Shown one piece after another: positions 33,914 to 46,296 of a stretch of 64,000 nt of DNA. Source of the DNA: Phlebiopsis flavidoalba (Eukaryota > Basidiomycota > Agaricomycetes > Polyporales > Phanerochaetaceae); the NCBI GenBank assembly GCA_035772785.1, contig JAOCPU010000007.1, positions 500,001 through 564,000 on the forward strand. Reading direction: 5' to 3'. Under the pieces are notes generated by a model. It searched no databases and had not been told where the DNA came from. It saw nothing but the letters and a program-made list of their open reading frames with translations. Each line of letters starts with the position of its first letter. Position 1 is the stretch's first letter. A program made the translations under genes and the position numbers.

Positions 33914-35385
33914 ATGCCCGGACTCAAGTGCATTCGGTACACTAATATGACCTGCCGCGTCGTGGATGGACTGGTCGTATACAAACTCCTTGACTGCATC
34001 GGTCGAGGCTCAGCATTCCGGCGCTGTCTACCGCAGCCAACCGCGTACACCCCCCCCCCCCTCAGCGAAGGCACTTACCGGACAACAGCGAGCTCATAAC
34101 CTGGCTCCGAAACACTACGCCTTCACTGCTGGCAGCTGAAGATCGTCCCATCTCGAAGAACTCCCAAACCATGCTGTCCTACTGGAGACGAGAGGGTCTC
34201 GGCAACGCCATCGCGTTCAACGGTGCCACCCGAAAACATCGTTACCATGCACCAATGGTTCCACGACGACGACTCACATCTACCTCGTCATAGGATCTAT
34301 ACTGCGAAGGGGGGGCGACATGTGGCGCGCGATTCAGGGACAGGAAGATATTCTTCAGGGAAACGACGCCTACTTGTGAAGAACATCTGTCCTTCAGGTC
34401 ATCGCTGGGTGTTAAATGGTGCCACCGTCGTGGCGTGTACCACCTGAGTAACTTGAAGCCCCCCAGCAACATTCTCATCAGTCCCGATTGCACGAAGATT
34501 TTGGTATTCAGACTTCGGGCTCGCGGAAAGGGACGATAAAGAACTTCAATTTCGGGTATCGGCACCCAGAACTTCCGCAGCCCCGGTATGTCTTGCAAAA
34601 CTATTGGTATTCGTAACACTCATGCATTTTCTAGAGTGTAACAATTCTCTGGTGAAAGCATACCCTTCGATGCCATCCGGCAACGACATCTTGCGTCGCT
34701 CGGCGTCATCATCCTTGTCAACATGCTCACCGGTACCATTGCGTGGACCGTTGCTAGTCGAGAAGACCAGGGTGGTACATGGCCTTCGCCAGGCGCGGTT
34801 TCTTACGTTAACCACCCCTTCCAATATCAGAAGAGGACCGACCACATCCCTCCAGAGCATTTTCACGGACACAATCCGGACGATTCGAATCGGACTGGAT
34901 GATCTCAGAAAGTTGGTAGAAGATGTCGAGCACTTCTGGATGAACGACGCAGACGTCGCAGCGGCAGAGCCACACCTCCCAGCGCTTATCCTAAGTGCTT
35001 GCCGTCGTCATCGCCCGTGCCCGCTCTTCCCTACCCGCGACCAAGTGGAACGCCGACTCGCACCACGTTAGCTCTGCTCCAGCCAATTCCCGCGGAGCTC
35101 CCGGAATCGGTGCTCATCGTTTCCGGACCTCACGTCGTCACAAGCAGGCCATTACATCCGGTGTTTCGAGTCGGAACCGGAGGATGAGGAAGTAGATTGG
35201 GCTCCGATCGTGCCGCGCACCCGCAGATACCTCCCGGGAACAAACCTGCAACGTCTTCTTCCGCGACGTCGACGCATGTGGAGTCGGAAGAAGCTCGTGG
35301 GGGCTTGAAGGCCGAGGGGACGAATAGGGCCCGTTGGTCTTTGCGGCAGCAGTTTAGACGGCTCTTTGACTTGCGAGCTGCCTGA
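33914..35385 (+). CDS. Ser/Thr protein kinase, Ran1/Ksp1-like, tandem copy 1
   Basis: Starts MPGLKCIRYTNM, then VYKLLDCIGRGSAF with the glycine loop, ENIVTMHQWFHDDD (alphaC to beta4), QGQ/LVKNI and the hinge region. The catalytic region reads WCHRRGVYH followed by SNLKPPSNILISPDCTK, YSDFGLAERDDKELQFR (DFG intact) and a sequence beginning CYNSLVKAYP for the activation/APE region. Next come NMLTG-like and a C-lobe DLRKLVEDVEHFWMNDADV. The catalytic loop reads HLSNLKP instead of HRDLKP; undoing a 3-nt insertion would still leave HRN, so the catalytic Asp may be missing. The tail is Ser/Pro-rich. The next gene is a paralogue in the same orientation. Frame slips near 34010 (next to the C run at 34049-34058), 34300 and 34560. 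Confidence 0.72.
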
Positions 35386-36171
35386 AGCCCCATACATTAT
35401 AATTTAGAATGCAATCTCTTTTCCTATGACTTCTTTGACAAGTTGGGGAGTGGTGTCCTTGGACCACTCTCGGACTTGGCTCTCGAAGCCGAACAGCCTT
35501 CGGTTCATCGGGCAGCGGCAGCAAATAGTCTGTTAGCGCCTGAAAATAGCGCCACCATGCTGGGCGAATCGCCAAATATGGTCATCCGCGGCGCGTCTCT
35601 CAATTGCCTCCGAATCCTCTTTGCCTTCCCGCCCAAATCGACGCCTTCGCCTTCACCGCGCGCACTCCTCCCTGATATCGCCACTCTCTCTGAAGAGTAT
35701 GTCTCACAGCTGATAACCGAGGCTCACCGTCTCCTAGTGCCTGACTTTCTCATTTGGCCTCGAGCATTTCTTCTACCATTCAAATCACTGTCTGCTCTCT
35801 CGATGTTGTTCACTACCCTCGAGACCGCCCGGTCGAAATTACAAATGTGGGGCACGCGTCGACCTTCCCCCTCTCGATCCCCTTCCGCTGGGAGGCTATG
35901 TTGGTATTGTCGTCATGCCGCGCGCATAAACGACGACATGCATCCGCTCTCCCGCTCTCCGTCGTTGGCCAAACATTGCAAAGCAAAAGGCAGCACAGAA
36001 ATGCATAAAAGAGACACCTCAGCCGAGGTGAGAGGCCAATCTACTTCACCCTTACCCCATCTTCTTCAAGTGCGCTGGTCACATTTGAAGTCTTACCCTA
36101 TACCCCACCCATTCACATTACCACACTCTTCTTCTTCTCCGTTCATCATTTATATGTCGGCTGTCTCTCGC
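35386..36171. other. spacer between the tandem kinase genes
   Basis: The plus frame here stays open from 35443 into the kinase, but its first 700 bp have no domain and end in pyrimidine-rich leader sequence (CTTCTTCTCC near 36130). I read it as the promoter and 5' UTR of kinase 2. An alternative is an N-terminal extension of the kinase or a small separate gene. Confidence 0.45.
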
Positions 36172-37527
36172 ATGCCTGACCTCTCTGGTCACATTGTCAA
36201 CGAGGGAAAGTACCAGCTCATTCAGCCGCTGGGGGGGCCGGGCGCGTTTGGTACCGTCTACAAAGCGGTCAACCTTTCGTGTTCCCTCGGGACTCGTTGA
36301 AGATCCCCGTTAGGCTAGCCATAAAATGCATCTCCAAGGAGAGCATGAGTTCCAGTGCAGCCAAGCGGGAATGAGACGAGAAGTCGCCTCTCATTACAGG
36401 ATGTCACGCCATCCGTCCATCATTACAATGCACGACGCATTCGAGGATGCGGACTTCGTGTACATTGTAATGGATTACTGTACAGGCGGTGACTTGCTTC
36501 GCGGAAGATAGAGTCGACGAGAAGCTGTTTTCTGGCGAAAGGACGACCTGACTCGCTCGGTGTTCGTTCAGATCCTGGACGCTGTGGCATGCTTGCCATC
36601 AGAGGGGCATTTTCCACCGGGACCTGAAGCCCGAGAACATCCTCACGAACCCGTCAGGCACCCGAGCCCTACCTCACTGATTTTGGGCTGTCTACCAAGC
36701 ACCAAATCAGCGACGTCAGTTCGGGAGTTAGCGGTACAGCGCACACTACATGAGCCCAGGTTAGTCCGAATCATTTCACATACCTGAAATCTACGCCTAA
36801 TCCCCTCTACAGAGTGCATTGGCAAGGAGACCGGCTGCGCGCCTTTCTCCAACCGTGCCAGTGACGTCTGGTCTTTGGGCGTTATCCTCGTCAACATGAT
36901 CTCCAATCGCAGTCCGTGGGCCAGGTCGCTCACTACAGACGAATGTTTTTGCGAGTTCTTGGTTGAACGAGAATTACCTCCGAGACATGCTGCCGATCTC
37001 GGAGGGCGCCAACGCCATCATACGCGGATTATTTTTTCGTACGAGCAGAGCGAACGCATCACCATTCCCGAGCTGCGCAAGGCGATCTGCAAACCTCGAC
37101 ACGTTTCTTCATGGACCGATGAAGAAATTTCTCGCGGGTCCGGACGCCGTACGAGTGGCGGCATCGTACTGTGGCGTGTACATCACGGCTGGGCATAGTT
37201 TGACGGCGGAGCCAGGGCACGCGTCGTTGCTACCCAGGCTTCGCCCCGAGCTGTCCAGCCTGTCGAGGATGACAGCGAGAGCGACGGCGAGACGACGGTC
37301 CAGCGACGAGACTGTGACTCGGACAGGCGATGGGCCCTGTGACCCCTTGTGCTTATGCGCAGGACCCAGAGCTGGCAATTCCAGAGTTCAACCTGCAACT
37401 CTCCGAGTTCGGTCAGTCGCGGTCTGCGCCATGGGGCGAAATCGAATCTGGCAGCGGGTACTGTCGGATTGACTTCGGCCCCCAAGCAGACGGTGTAACA
37501 CGTAGTCATATTGTGATTGATGATTAA
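36172..37527 (+). CDS. Ser/Thr protein kinase, Ran1/Ksp1-like, tandem copy 2
   Basis: Starts [20 protein letters not shown], then the glycine loop [13 protein letters not shown]-type [10 protein letters not shown] with the ATP Lys, [20 protein letters not shown] and [10 protein letters not shown]. The catalytic loop is intact, [17 protein letters not shown] (about 36595-36645), followed by [15 protein letters not shown]. After an intron come [35 protein letters not shown] and [12 protein letters not shown]. The C-lobe ends with a segment [13 protein letters not shown]. The G run at 36229 shifts the frame within the glycine loop. An alternative upstream Met at 36154 is in frame; 36172 is chosen because its MPDL matches MPGL of copy 1. 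Ran1/Ksp1-type kinases act in nutrient signalling and meiosis entry; the substrate here is unknown. Confidence 0.78.
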
Positions 37528-37782
37528 ACATAAATTCCACAAATACATTCAACTTTCATTCTACACATGTGTGGACTCTCTGCGGGTCCGACGCGACCCT
37601 AATTAACTGAGCGCGGTCACCTGACGAGCGCGAGCTTTTGGGATAGTTCTTTTTCTCACGGCCCCCGTGGCGATTCAGCTTGAACCTGAAACCACGATCT
37701 TCTCATCCAACGCCCTTTCGGATACGCCTCTCCTTCACTGTCGCCGACGACGACGAGACCGATCCCGACGATTACGACCACC

Positions 37783-40371
37783 ATGCCCCGCCACTCCTTA
37801 CCACTGCCCAACGCCTCCGCCCAACGTCGCCCGCCGTTCCTCGCGGAAAACAAAGCAACCCACCCCGCAACTCCTCAGCGAACTGTGCAGCGAACCCATC
37901 AACGCCAAGTCAGCTGCTCGCCGTACACGCCGCTCACTTCTCTTTCGACGCCATATACCCCTTATAGCTTACGCTCATTCTCATCATCGAACGTCTCGTC
38001 TTTAGCCACACCTGGATCAATTGCAGCCCAGCGTCGCGTTGTGGACGCTCCCGCATCACCTGAAACCAGCTTTAGAGGCAAGGACAACAAAAGCTTTGCA
38101 GATATTGCAGACAACTGGCGGACTCGCGCTAACGAAAACGGCATCAAAGTACGTCCGGGGGCGAAGAGTCGCAGTTCGCGGATGATGAAGGTGCATATAT
38201 GCGCTTTGTTCGCGTGGTGTATTCCTTTCATCTTACACTGCCGCACCTCCTAGGTGACGACGATCTTGACCTCGATGGGTCTGGTTTCTTTTCGGTCGAC
38301 CAGGGTTGAGTCGTACGCACCCTCGGCATCTGCCGCCCCGACACTGACTTTCGATTTAAGCCCTTCTGCCCGCCCCGTTTTCTGTCATCGCACCGCCGCG
38401 CACGCGCGTTCACCCAAATCCAGCCAAGTATGGCTCCTTCGCCACTAGTGCAAATTCCCAACCGCAGCTCTCGACTCCCTCTCGTCACCCCCATGCTCAA
38501 TCCTTCACGCTCTCGCCTGCCATCCTCAACACGCCGCCGCCGAACCCGACGCTGATGAACAAGTACCGGCTGCGGGGCACTGTCACAGATCCAGCTCACA
38601 CTCGAAGACGTCCAGCCTTCGGTCAGGTGAGTAATAAGATTCCGTCTCATGTGTGTATACTGAAGTGCCGCTTTGTTCAGGTCAGCGAGCTGTGCGACAT
38701 TGAAGAGGACGACTATGCGCCTTATCCTCCCGCGTTCTTCGCCGCCGCTTCATCACGCGCACTCCCCAAACGCTGCCGTTGTCTTTGCAAGACCCATTCG
38801 ACGCCTCCGACATCTCTGAGGCTGTGTACTATGATGCGCCACTCACTTCCCGCGTACATTGAAGCGCCCGCCCCGGAACCTCCGTCATGTTCTGTCTGTG
38901 GTGCGCGGAAAGGGTCCCTTGCGGTTCTGGAGCCATGCTTGCACCCTCTGTGCTCGGGCTGCCTTACTAGCGCACTGAACATTGTCGGCGAGAAGGACAT
39001 GGAGTGCGCCGTGTGCAAGGCGAACGTTCTCGGACTTTAAACTGCAGAAGGTCGAAAACATTGTTTCGCCGACACCGGCACGTAGAGGCGAGGGCGTCCG
39101 TGCTGCATATACTCAACCGTTTGGCATCCCTTCCGACGGTGGTATCATGGAGTTCTTCGAACACCCACAGGGTGCATCCACCCCTGTCGCTCGTACAGTG
39201 CCACTTGCTGAGGAAGAGGGCCCCAAAAGGACTGACGATCAGGTTGTGCTTCGCATCGACAACGTTCCTTGGGTGAGTCCTTCTGCACTTGCTCCTGTAC
39301 AAGTCAAGGTCACTAACAGGAACTAGGATATAACTCCCCCTGCGATCTCGTCTTGGTTGAAACATCCCGTGCAACGCGTTCACGTCCTGCTGGATCGCAA
39401 GGGCAAGACGTTGAGTCACGCGTACGTCGAAATGGCTAGCCCAGATGCTGCGAAGGCCGCCTTGAGGAACTCCCAGAACTCTGTTCTCGGCAAGGGCAAG
39501 CGCGCACGGGGTGTCACTGTGACCAGGAGCAACCAAGAGGAACTCATGCGCGCTGTGAGTGCTCTTCCGTTTCTGATTTTCATACCCGCGTACTCAAACA
39601 TTACACATCAGCTGTTCCCGTCCTGGCAAGGGTGCCTTCGACGGGTCCCGTCCTTCGCTATCTGGTCTAAGTAACGAGCACGTCATTGCGGCCCTCCAGC
39701 ATGGCTTGGTCTCCGAGAGTGACCTGAGAAATCTCTCTTGCATCTGATACGCTCCCCGGATGTGAGTGGTATTTTTGCCACGGCTATTCTGGCCCTGACG
39801 ATTCCTGCAGAGTCATTTCCTCAAAGGTCCCTTCATTACCGTTCCACTCCCTTATCAGTATTGTATCCAAGTTTCCCTACCGATGAAGATAGCAGGGTCT
39901 TCTGGTCCGGAAACTTGCGGGACATGTTGTACGAGGTCAATCCATGCAGCTATCGAAGTGCTGGTTACCCGTGTAGAAGAACAACCCTTTCTCAGAATGG
40001 GCCGGCCATTGGCCGCGGAGCTAGTCCGTGCGGCTATGGTCTGTCAAGGTGAGTAGCATCGAACCCTCACCATCGACGCGTCTCACGGTCTTTGCTTCGC
40101 AGCGTTTACCGCTGAGCAGATGAGTAAGCTATCCGACATTCTAGAGGCTGCCCTCCCATCGTCTATCTCCTCTCCAGGCTTCCCACATAGCGTCACCCAT
40201 CCCCATTCTCTCGCGGCCCCGCGCCCGCTGCGCCTCTCCAGAGCAGCCGTAAGTACAATGCAGCTAAAGAAAACAACGCACCCTACGGAGGACCTCGCTA
40301 AAGAATTTGGCGTCGACGCCCAAATCGTCGAAGCCCCTCGCTCAAAGGCTATCCCAGTTTGCATGAGATGA
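37783..40371 (+). CDS. RING-finger plus RRM protein
   Basis: Starts MPRHSLPLPNAS in a good context (ACCATGC); residues 1-90 are Pro/Ser-rich and disordered, followed by FADIADNWRTRANENG. A C3HC4 RING finger lies at about 38890-39030: CSVC, 12 residues, CLH, PLC, SGC, 14 residues, CAVC. After a linker (GIMEFFEHPQGAS) a quasi-RRM follows: DDQVVLRIDNVPW, intron 39273-39327, DITPPAISSWLKHPVQRVHV, LLDRKGKTLSHAYVEM, and the C-terminal strand KRARGVTVTRS. The tail has further helices (SNEHVIAALQHGLVSESDLR and ELSDIL-like KLSDILEAALPSS). A plausible role is an RNA-binding E3 ubiquitin ligase, but the substrate or RNA is unknown. Frame slip just after the RING near 39035; later ones near 39640 and 39930. 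Confidence 0.65.
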
Positions 40372-40881
40372 ACATTCCATCCCACAACTACGCATTGGTT
40401 CCTACGCATCGCTTTCGTCATTTCCATCTCGGACTCCCTCGGATGCCCAGCAGCTTTTTCGCAACTCCCTTCGCCTTCGCAAGCACATTTTCTCCCCTCC
40501 ACGGACCCTGTCTAAAGTGATTATGAATATGCTATTCCTGTTAAAACCTTTGCAGTCGTTGTTTTCTCTATGTTTCGTAGCAGTCGTCTTTTCGACTTCC
40601 ATCCGCATCCGTTCCCCCTGGTCCTTCCACTCGCATGTTATTCGCTGTCCTCCCCGCTCTGAGTTCGCCGCCACCATCCATCCATCCATTCGTTTTCCCC
40701 GTCAAAAGCCGTTTCTTCGTACTATCTCGCGCAGTTGTAATACCCACGCCCTGTACTGTCCGCACTGCAACAACCGGTGCATGCACATGGAATACTTTGG
40801 TGCATTAGAAGTTGTTATTATAGAGCACAGTGTGACACGACATCTGAGTAGTCCAGGAAACAGGTTAGGAACAAAGAAAAA
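40372..40881. other. convergent 3' intergenic region
   Basis: About 510 bp between the ends of the RING-RRM gene (+) and MLH1 (-). Pyrimidine-rich on the plus strand, with only short frames. Most likely both 3' UTRs. Confidence 0.45.
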
Positions 40882-43699
40882 CTAGCACCTCTCGAAAACA
40901 CGGTAAAGCTCCGGGAGATTCGCGACCTGCACGACATCCCGGTCCAACAGAGACTTTGGCGGCTGAAAGTGTTTCGCCATGGCGGGGAAGAGTACATACT
41001 GGATCTGCCACCGGGACGGCAGGCTCGCTCGCCTTGTCGGACTCTGCGGGCTCGCGGGGCATCAGGGGCTCTGGGACGTAGAAGTACGCGAGCTCGCGGA
41101 GGAAGGTCTTGAAGCACGCTTTCTCGGCGTTCCAGTTCACCTGTGGGCCGAGGCGCATGAGGAAGAGCGGCAGCTTGTCGAGGTTGGGCGTATAGCCCGG
41201 TAAGAGGTGCGGGATGCTTGTGACGAGGCCTTTAGAGCTGATCGTGAGGTTGAAGTATTCGGAGAGCATGGCACGGCGAGACATGATAGCTTCGACGATG
41301 GTCTAAAGAATGGTAATGCAGCAGCGGCTGGGAGGGAGAGGAATGAGCTTACGTCTGTAATCTCAGTTTTGGTGAGTTTGCTCTTGCTGGTATCTTCTGC
41401 GTCAACGGCTAGTCTTACCAAAGTCTCGAGAGGAGGTGGTGGGTCTAGCTTGATACGGTTCATGTCGCCAAACTGGAGCAAGCTGAGTTGGTAGAAGAAT
41501 TCCTCGCTGAAGACCAACGTATAGCAGACAAATAGACTCAGAATACCGCCGGGGGCTTACCAGAGAGAGCCGTAGTTGACGAGGTATAGCTTTTTGGAGT
41601 GCTGAATGAGCGCGAGACAGCGTCCGAGGTCCACCAGCCCTACGAAGACATGTTTTTGCAGTATTTCTGCAAGTCCTGCGTGTGCGAGCGCATCAGAACA
41701 AAACGCATGAGAGCATCACAGATGTATCACATACCAGAGTGTTTCGCCCGAGATATTTCCTCCCGGAGTTGCATGACAGATGCGAGTATACATCGGGACG
41801 CCTTGATGTCAGAACTTTCACCGGTGCGGGCTTCTGACCATCATCAGACGCCTTTTGGGCAGGGTTCACTACGGGAAACATAGATTCCAGAGTGCGGTCC
41901 TGTTGGGATGTCCGGACTTTGTGCTGAGACGCCAGCTTCTTCGCCGGAGGGCGAGCTGAGCTGTATTCAGACAGGAGGGTCTTGGGGCTGACAAGATACC
42001 ACGTACCTGCTGAGGTCGACGAACCGCTTACTTCACTGACTTCCTCTTCATCTTCCAGTCGCGCTCTTTCCTTACCTTTACCTTTTGGTTGAGTGGAATC
42101 AACTGGAGCTATCCCTCCCGTCAACAGAGTCTTTGTACAGCTGTTTAGCCTCCGATTCGGCGAATGTCTGTACCACGGACTCACTTGATATTCGAAGACG
42201 CGAGATGTGTTTCGGCGTAGCAAGACCTCCAAAACCGCGTCGGAGATTTTCTGCGTTATTGGCTCCTCGTCAAGGAAATGCACCTCACGTTTTTGTCGGA
42301 TGGACGTTGACATCTACTGAAAACGTGGGTCAATTTGAAGGCTAGACCAAGTATTCAGCAGTTGACTCCAGGAGGATTGAGGAAAGTGCTCACCTGAGGT
42401 ACACAAATGGAGAAGCGCCTTTGGCCAGCACTCCAGTGTACATTGTTTCCAGTGCCCTCTTTATCCGTGAGGACTCAACCAGTCTATCTGGGAAGTATAT
42501 GCGTCAAGTTCGCGGTACGAGGCGCGGAGACATATACGGTTTATGAACAGCAGGAAAATCATCTTCTTCGCTTCATAGTTCGGACCCGTGCACAGCACTT
42601 CTGCCTTCCATGATTCTTCTTTGTCATCGTCGTCGACGTCCATGTTGTCTTCGCCCGAGGATGAGGATACCGAGACTTCGACGAGCTCTTTTGCTATTGC
42701 CTGGCTGTACATCAGTCGTATTGCTTGCTTGGTATTGGAGCCCGAGGGTGTTGTCAGGTCGGGAGCAGACGACCCAGACTACTCACGATGAGCCTGTAGC
42801 CGTAGTCCTCCGATGAGTGTGGCGTACCTTTTTGCATGTGAAGGACACATGAGGATTGTGCACGGCATATTTGGTCACTACGTCGAGGATCCTCGAGTAC
42901 TCTTCCGACGATCCGCGTAAAGCCGAGAGACGTGTGGGCGTATTGTAGAACAGATTCTCAACCTGCGCAGATAGTCAGGATGCGTGTGATACAGAGACAA
43001 GACAAGATTCACGGTGATTGTTGTTCCGTCGTTGCCTGCACACGCCTTTGGTTGGCCCGGAGAGCCATCTGGGCCAGCCAGTTTACCATCGACGTATGTT
43101 GCCCTAGTTTCAGTTAGACTTTTTGAACTCAGGCAAGATCTGCTTTTTCCGGAGGCTTACTTCCACGCGCAGACATCTGATTTTGTTTTCGTCACAACTG
43201 ATAGATGCGACACATAAGAGATGGACGCCAGAAGCCTCTCCGCGGAAACCGTATGTTGTCAGGCGTTCAAGGTCCTGAAACGACGTGATTTTCGAGGTCG
43301 TGAACCTCTCAGCCAGTATGGGCAAGTCTGCTTTCTGTCATTGTCCGTGGTCAACGCGGTGAAAGACTCTTTCATTGAATACAGGCATACACGTATGCCG
43401 CATCCGTTGTCCTGTATCTGGAGCAACTTCATTCCGCCATCTTTGACGGTAACAACGGATAGATGTGGCACCTGCATCGTAGGCAGTTCTCCAGCAGCTC
43501 TTTCAGGGCAGATGAAGGCCTGTGAATAATCTGCGCGCGGTGAGTCCTATTGAGTCCGGTGTGAGAGAGAACGCTATAGCCGACTCGGGATTACTTACCT
43601 CCAGCCGCGATGCGGTTTATGACGGTCTCCTGCAGGCGTCGAATGGGCTTTGGGGCATTTGGGTCGGCGGAGGGCTCGTGGAATGTCTGCGGACATGGC
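40882..43699 (-). CDS. MLH1: DNA mismatch repair protein MLH1
   Basis: MutL-homologue ATPase that pairs with PMS1 in nuclear mismatch repair. N-terminal GHKL ATPase: [19 protein letters not shown] (near 43650-43600), KELLENCL with the catalytic Glu and DAGATSI-like text after a one-base slip (43510-43470), [12 protein letters not shown] (43440-43400), [20 protein letters not shown] and TYGFRGEA (43320-43230). The transducer part includes [15 protein letters not shown] near 42570. The C-terminal dimerisation domain reads [24 protein letters not shown], [60 protein letters not shown]. It ends [14 protein letters not shown] and the stop at 40882-40884. FERC is the conserved MLH1 C-terminus that completes the endonuclease site of its partner. 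The start ATG near 43699 needs a one-base slip to join. Confidence 0.92.
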
Positions 43700-44019
43700 G
43701 GCACAGGCCAACCGCGGGGTAAATGCTGGGTAAATGAAAGCGCCGGCCACTTTACCACGTGCGATGACAGCATAAGGTTCCGTACTAAGGAGGTAAGAAA
43801 GCTTTGTTGTAAATGCAGAGTCTCGACTGGTACTGATCGTAGGCCTGATCCGTTGTCTTAAACATCGGCTTACTCACTCGGGATGTGGCCCCCGACGTTT
43901 TTTCCCCAGAGACCTGATTAAAGACTACTCCAGTTCGCCATCTTCTCATCTTTCAACTCTTTCTTCCCAACCCTCGTCTTCTCCGCCCGCGAACACACCG
44001 CCGTAGCTGATGAGCGACC
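43700..44019. promoter_or_regulatory. divergent promoter region, MLH1 and hypothetical gene
   Basis: About 320 bp separate two head-to-head starts. It has a CACGTG E-box near 43756 and a pyrimidine-rich tract on the plus strand (43935-43990) that fits a leader. No TATA box is seen. Confidence 0.45.
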
Positions 44020-45743
44020 ATGTCTGCGCCATCCACACCCGCGCCGTCAGCAGACGCAACTCCAAGACGTGAGTCTCGCACGCACACTAGCTGTCGTGTT
44101 TATTTTTTCCTATGTTCTCTTTGTGTCTGCGGCTGACACTCTTTCCAAGGCCACAACAGACGGCCATAGTTTGCAAACCAGAAGTGCGAATTATATCCGC
44201 TACTATTGTACCCCAACGAACCGCACCTCTACCCTTCGAGCTCCCGCGGCCGTCTTACCCCGCGCTATCCCTCCCGCCTCCCACGCGGAGAGCCAGGGCG
44301 CGTCCCGCTTCACAAGAGAGGCACCATCGCGAACGTACGAACGTCTCGAAGACCTGTATATTCGAGACGGATTGGCGGGTACAAAGAGACAAAGATCTAT
44401 TCGTGTGATTTTTTTCCGCGATTTTGGGTTGATAAGGACAGAGACGCCGTGGAGAGGGGGCGTAGAGATTGCAAGCACAGCGCAGGGGCGGCATGGGCGC
44501 CGTTATGGATTTCATCACGGAGTACTAATGCCATGGGTCCAGCAAACGCGTACAGCAGCGAGGGCTCCAACGAAGACGGAAATTGTCGAGACGTCGCCCC
44601 CACCGTCACCCTCGCGGGGCAAACGCCGCAAGTCTTCAGCGCGTCCTTGTTGAAGATCTGTCAGACTCTCCCAGCTCTCTTGGAAGTTTCAGGCGGCGGT
44701 ACGGCGAGATGCCATATAGTCTGTCGACCTCGTCTGGGCGCAGCCCGTTCCTACACACGTCCTGCTTCGGGTTCGTTACGCCCCAGGCCGCACATCTCCC
44801 CAGCGCAAGGCTACCTTCGCCACATCGCCTCAACGCCCAATATTTCAACCGTCCGCAGAGGCTCTTCGAGTCCAGGCGCATCGAAGCTCCAGTTTGTCTC
44901 TGGGGCTGAACCGCCTCTCCCCAAACAACTGGTTCGACTCCGTCACACGAGCAGTGCTGGGTCATCAAGCTCTGTTTGCACCCACGTTGGGGGCCCGCGC
45001 CACACCGACCGACATCACGAGCGGCCTACCCGTGCCACGAAGGAGAACCGCCACGGATCGTACATAATCAAGAACAAAGTCCGCCCCGTAAACGGGCTAC
45101 TTGCGCGCCGAGACAGCCCCTGGCCTGCGGTCAACAACCGTGCGGGGTCGTGTGTCGTTCGGCGCCTGCCTCGAGGTCTTCGTTCGCGCGTCGGTGAGCG
45201 GCTGGGCGCTGTCTCGGACAAGGGCAAGGCGAGAGAGACGAGTCGAGACCCAAGTGCGCAAAGTCTCGGAGCTCGCAGTCGGAAGTCCCGACGTTGGCAA
45301 GCACGCGCCTCGAGAACGACGCATGGAGTTCGCAGTGGCTTGACGGCGAACGTGTAACTTGTGGATTGTCTGAAGACGAGTATTCGGACGAAGACGACGA
45401 GGGCGAGCTGGACCTCGCGCGCATAATACTCGTCCCGGCACCGGCAAAACGCCAAAAGTCCATCCGCAGCCTCCGCCAACACCTGCATCGAAGCGATAGC
45501 GCGCGTGCACTGCGCGGGGAATTCCTTAAGCCCCTCGAGCCCTGGGTGCCCCATGATGACGACCACGACGAACGCGGTAAATCCTCAGGTCCCATGAAAT
45601 CAAAGAGTAGACGGGGTTCGATCGAGGACGGACTCGATGAGTACGGATCTGCGTGGAATCTCCATGGGACCAGCACGCGGGGTCGAGGAAAAAAAGAGGA
45701 ATTTGCCGGACCATGGTCCAGTCGAAATTTAGGTAAATCGTAA
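44020..45743 (+). CDS. basic, low-complexity hypothetical protein
   Basis: Starts MSAPSTPAPSADATPR, then an intron beginning GTGAGTC. Later readable blocks are GKRRKSSARR-like with VEDLSDSPSSLGSFRRRYGE, HTSCFGFVTPQAAHLPSARL, WLDGERVTCGLSEDEYSDED, LARIILVPAPAKRQKSIRSL, RQHLHRSDSARALRGEFLKP and the end GPWSSRNLGKS at 45743. It is rich in Ser, Arg and Pro with an acidic patch, suggesting a disordered nuclear protein. I do not recognise a domain. Several frame slips occur between 44200 and 45330, so the middle is poorly defined. It shares its promoter region with MLH1; the two may be co-regulated, but this is inference. Confidence 0.5.
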
Positions 45744-46296
45744 TGTTTCCTTCGTGACGAGCATATATTGCCGTCCTACACGCATCTTGACGACACATAT
45801 ATTCTTACGCTGCCTCTCATCACCGTATATTATCTTAATGTAAATAGGCCATCTACTCGTTCGGACCCGGACCGTAATCTGGTATCACCAATCTCCCTCT
45901 TAGTACAGGCATTTGGGATGTACAGTAGATATTATTACGAGATCATATGCAATAATTAGCCTCCATTTTGCCTCGCTCTCATTCGCAGGCAAGATCTTCA
46001 ACAGAGTCTACCGCATTACACAGAATTTTATACAGGCTTGAAGAGGCTCCTCCTGCGCCACAACGCCCTCCGTTGCCTATTTCGGCAAATCCCACGTGGC
46101 GGGCTTGAATGGTGTTAGAGACGCTCAATTGCTCTTAGTGACCGCCTCCACAAGTCCACTGCCCTTCCCCTTTCCTTCCCTCTCATTTCCCTTCCCCCCT
46201 TATCCGTCTACGCGACCTGCCGTTTTGATAGTTACCACTTTTCTCCTTTCAAAATTCTCGTCAGTCCGGGCTCTCATTGTAGCCCTTGCGTTGGAA
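45744..46296. other. intergenic; PAG1 promoter and leader
   Basis: AT-rich first half, likely the 3' end of the upstream gene, then a long pyrimidine tract (46153-46207), typical of fungal promoters, before the PAG1 start at 46297. Confidence 0.45.

Noticed and set aside
35443..36171. N-terminal extension of kinase 2 or a separate gene
   Set aside because: The frame is open but contains no domain and runs through a pyrimidine-rich leader; the Met at 36172 matches the paralogue start.
44206..45357. 383-codon plus frame as the main product of the locus
   Set aside because: It is Arg/Ser-rich and crosses segments that read better in other frames (VEDLSDSPSSLGS, SEDEYSDED); probably a composite of shadow frames in GC-rich DNA.
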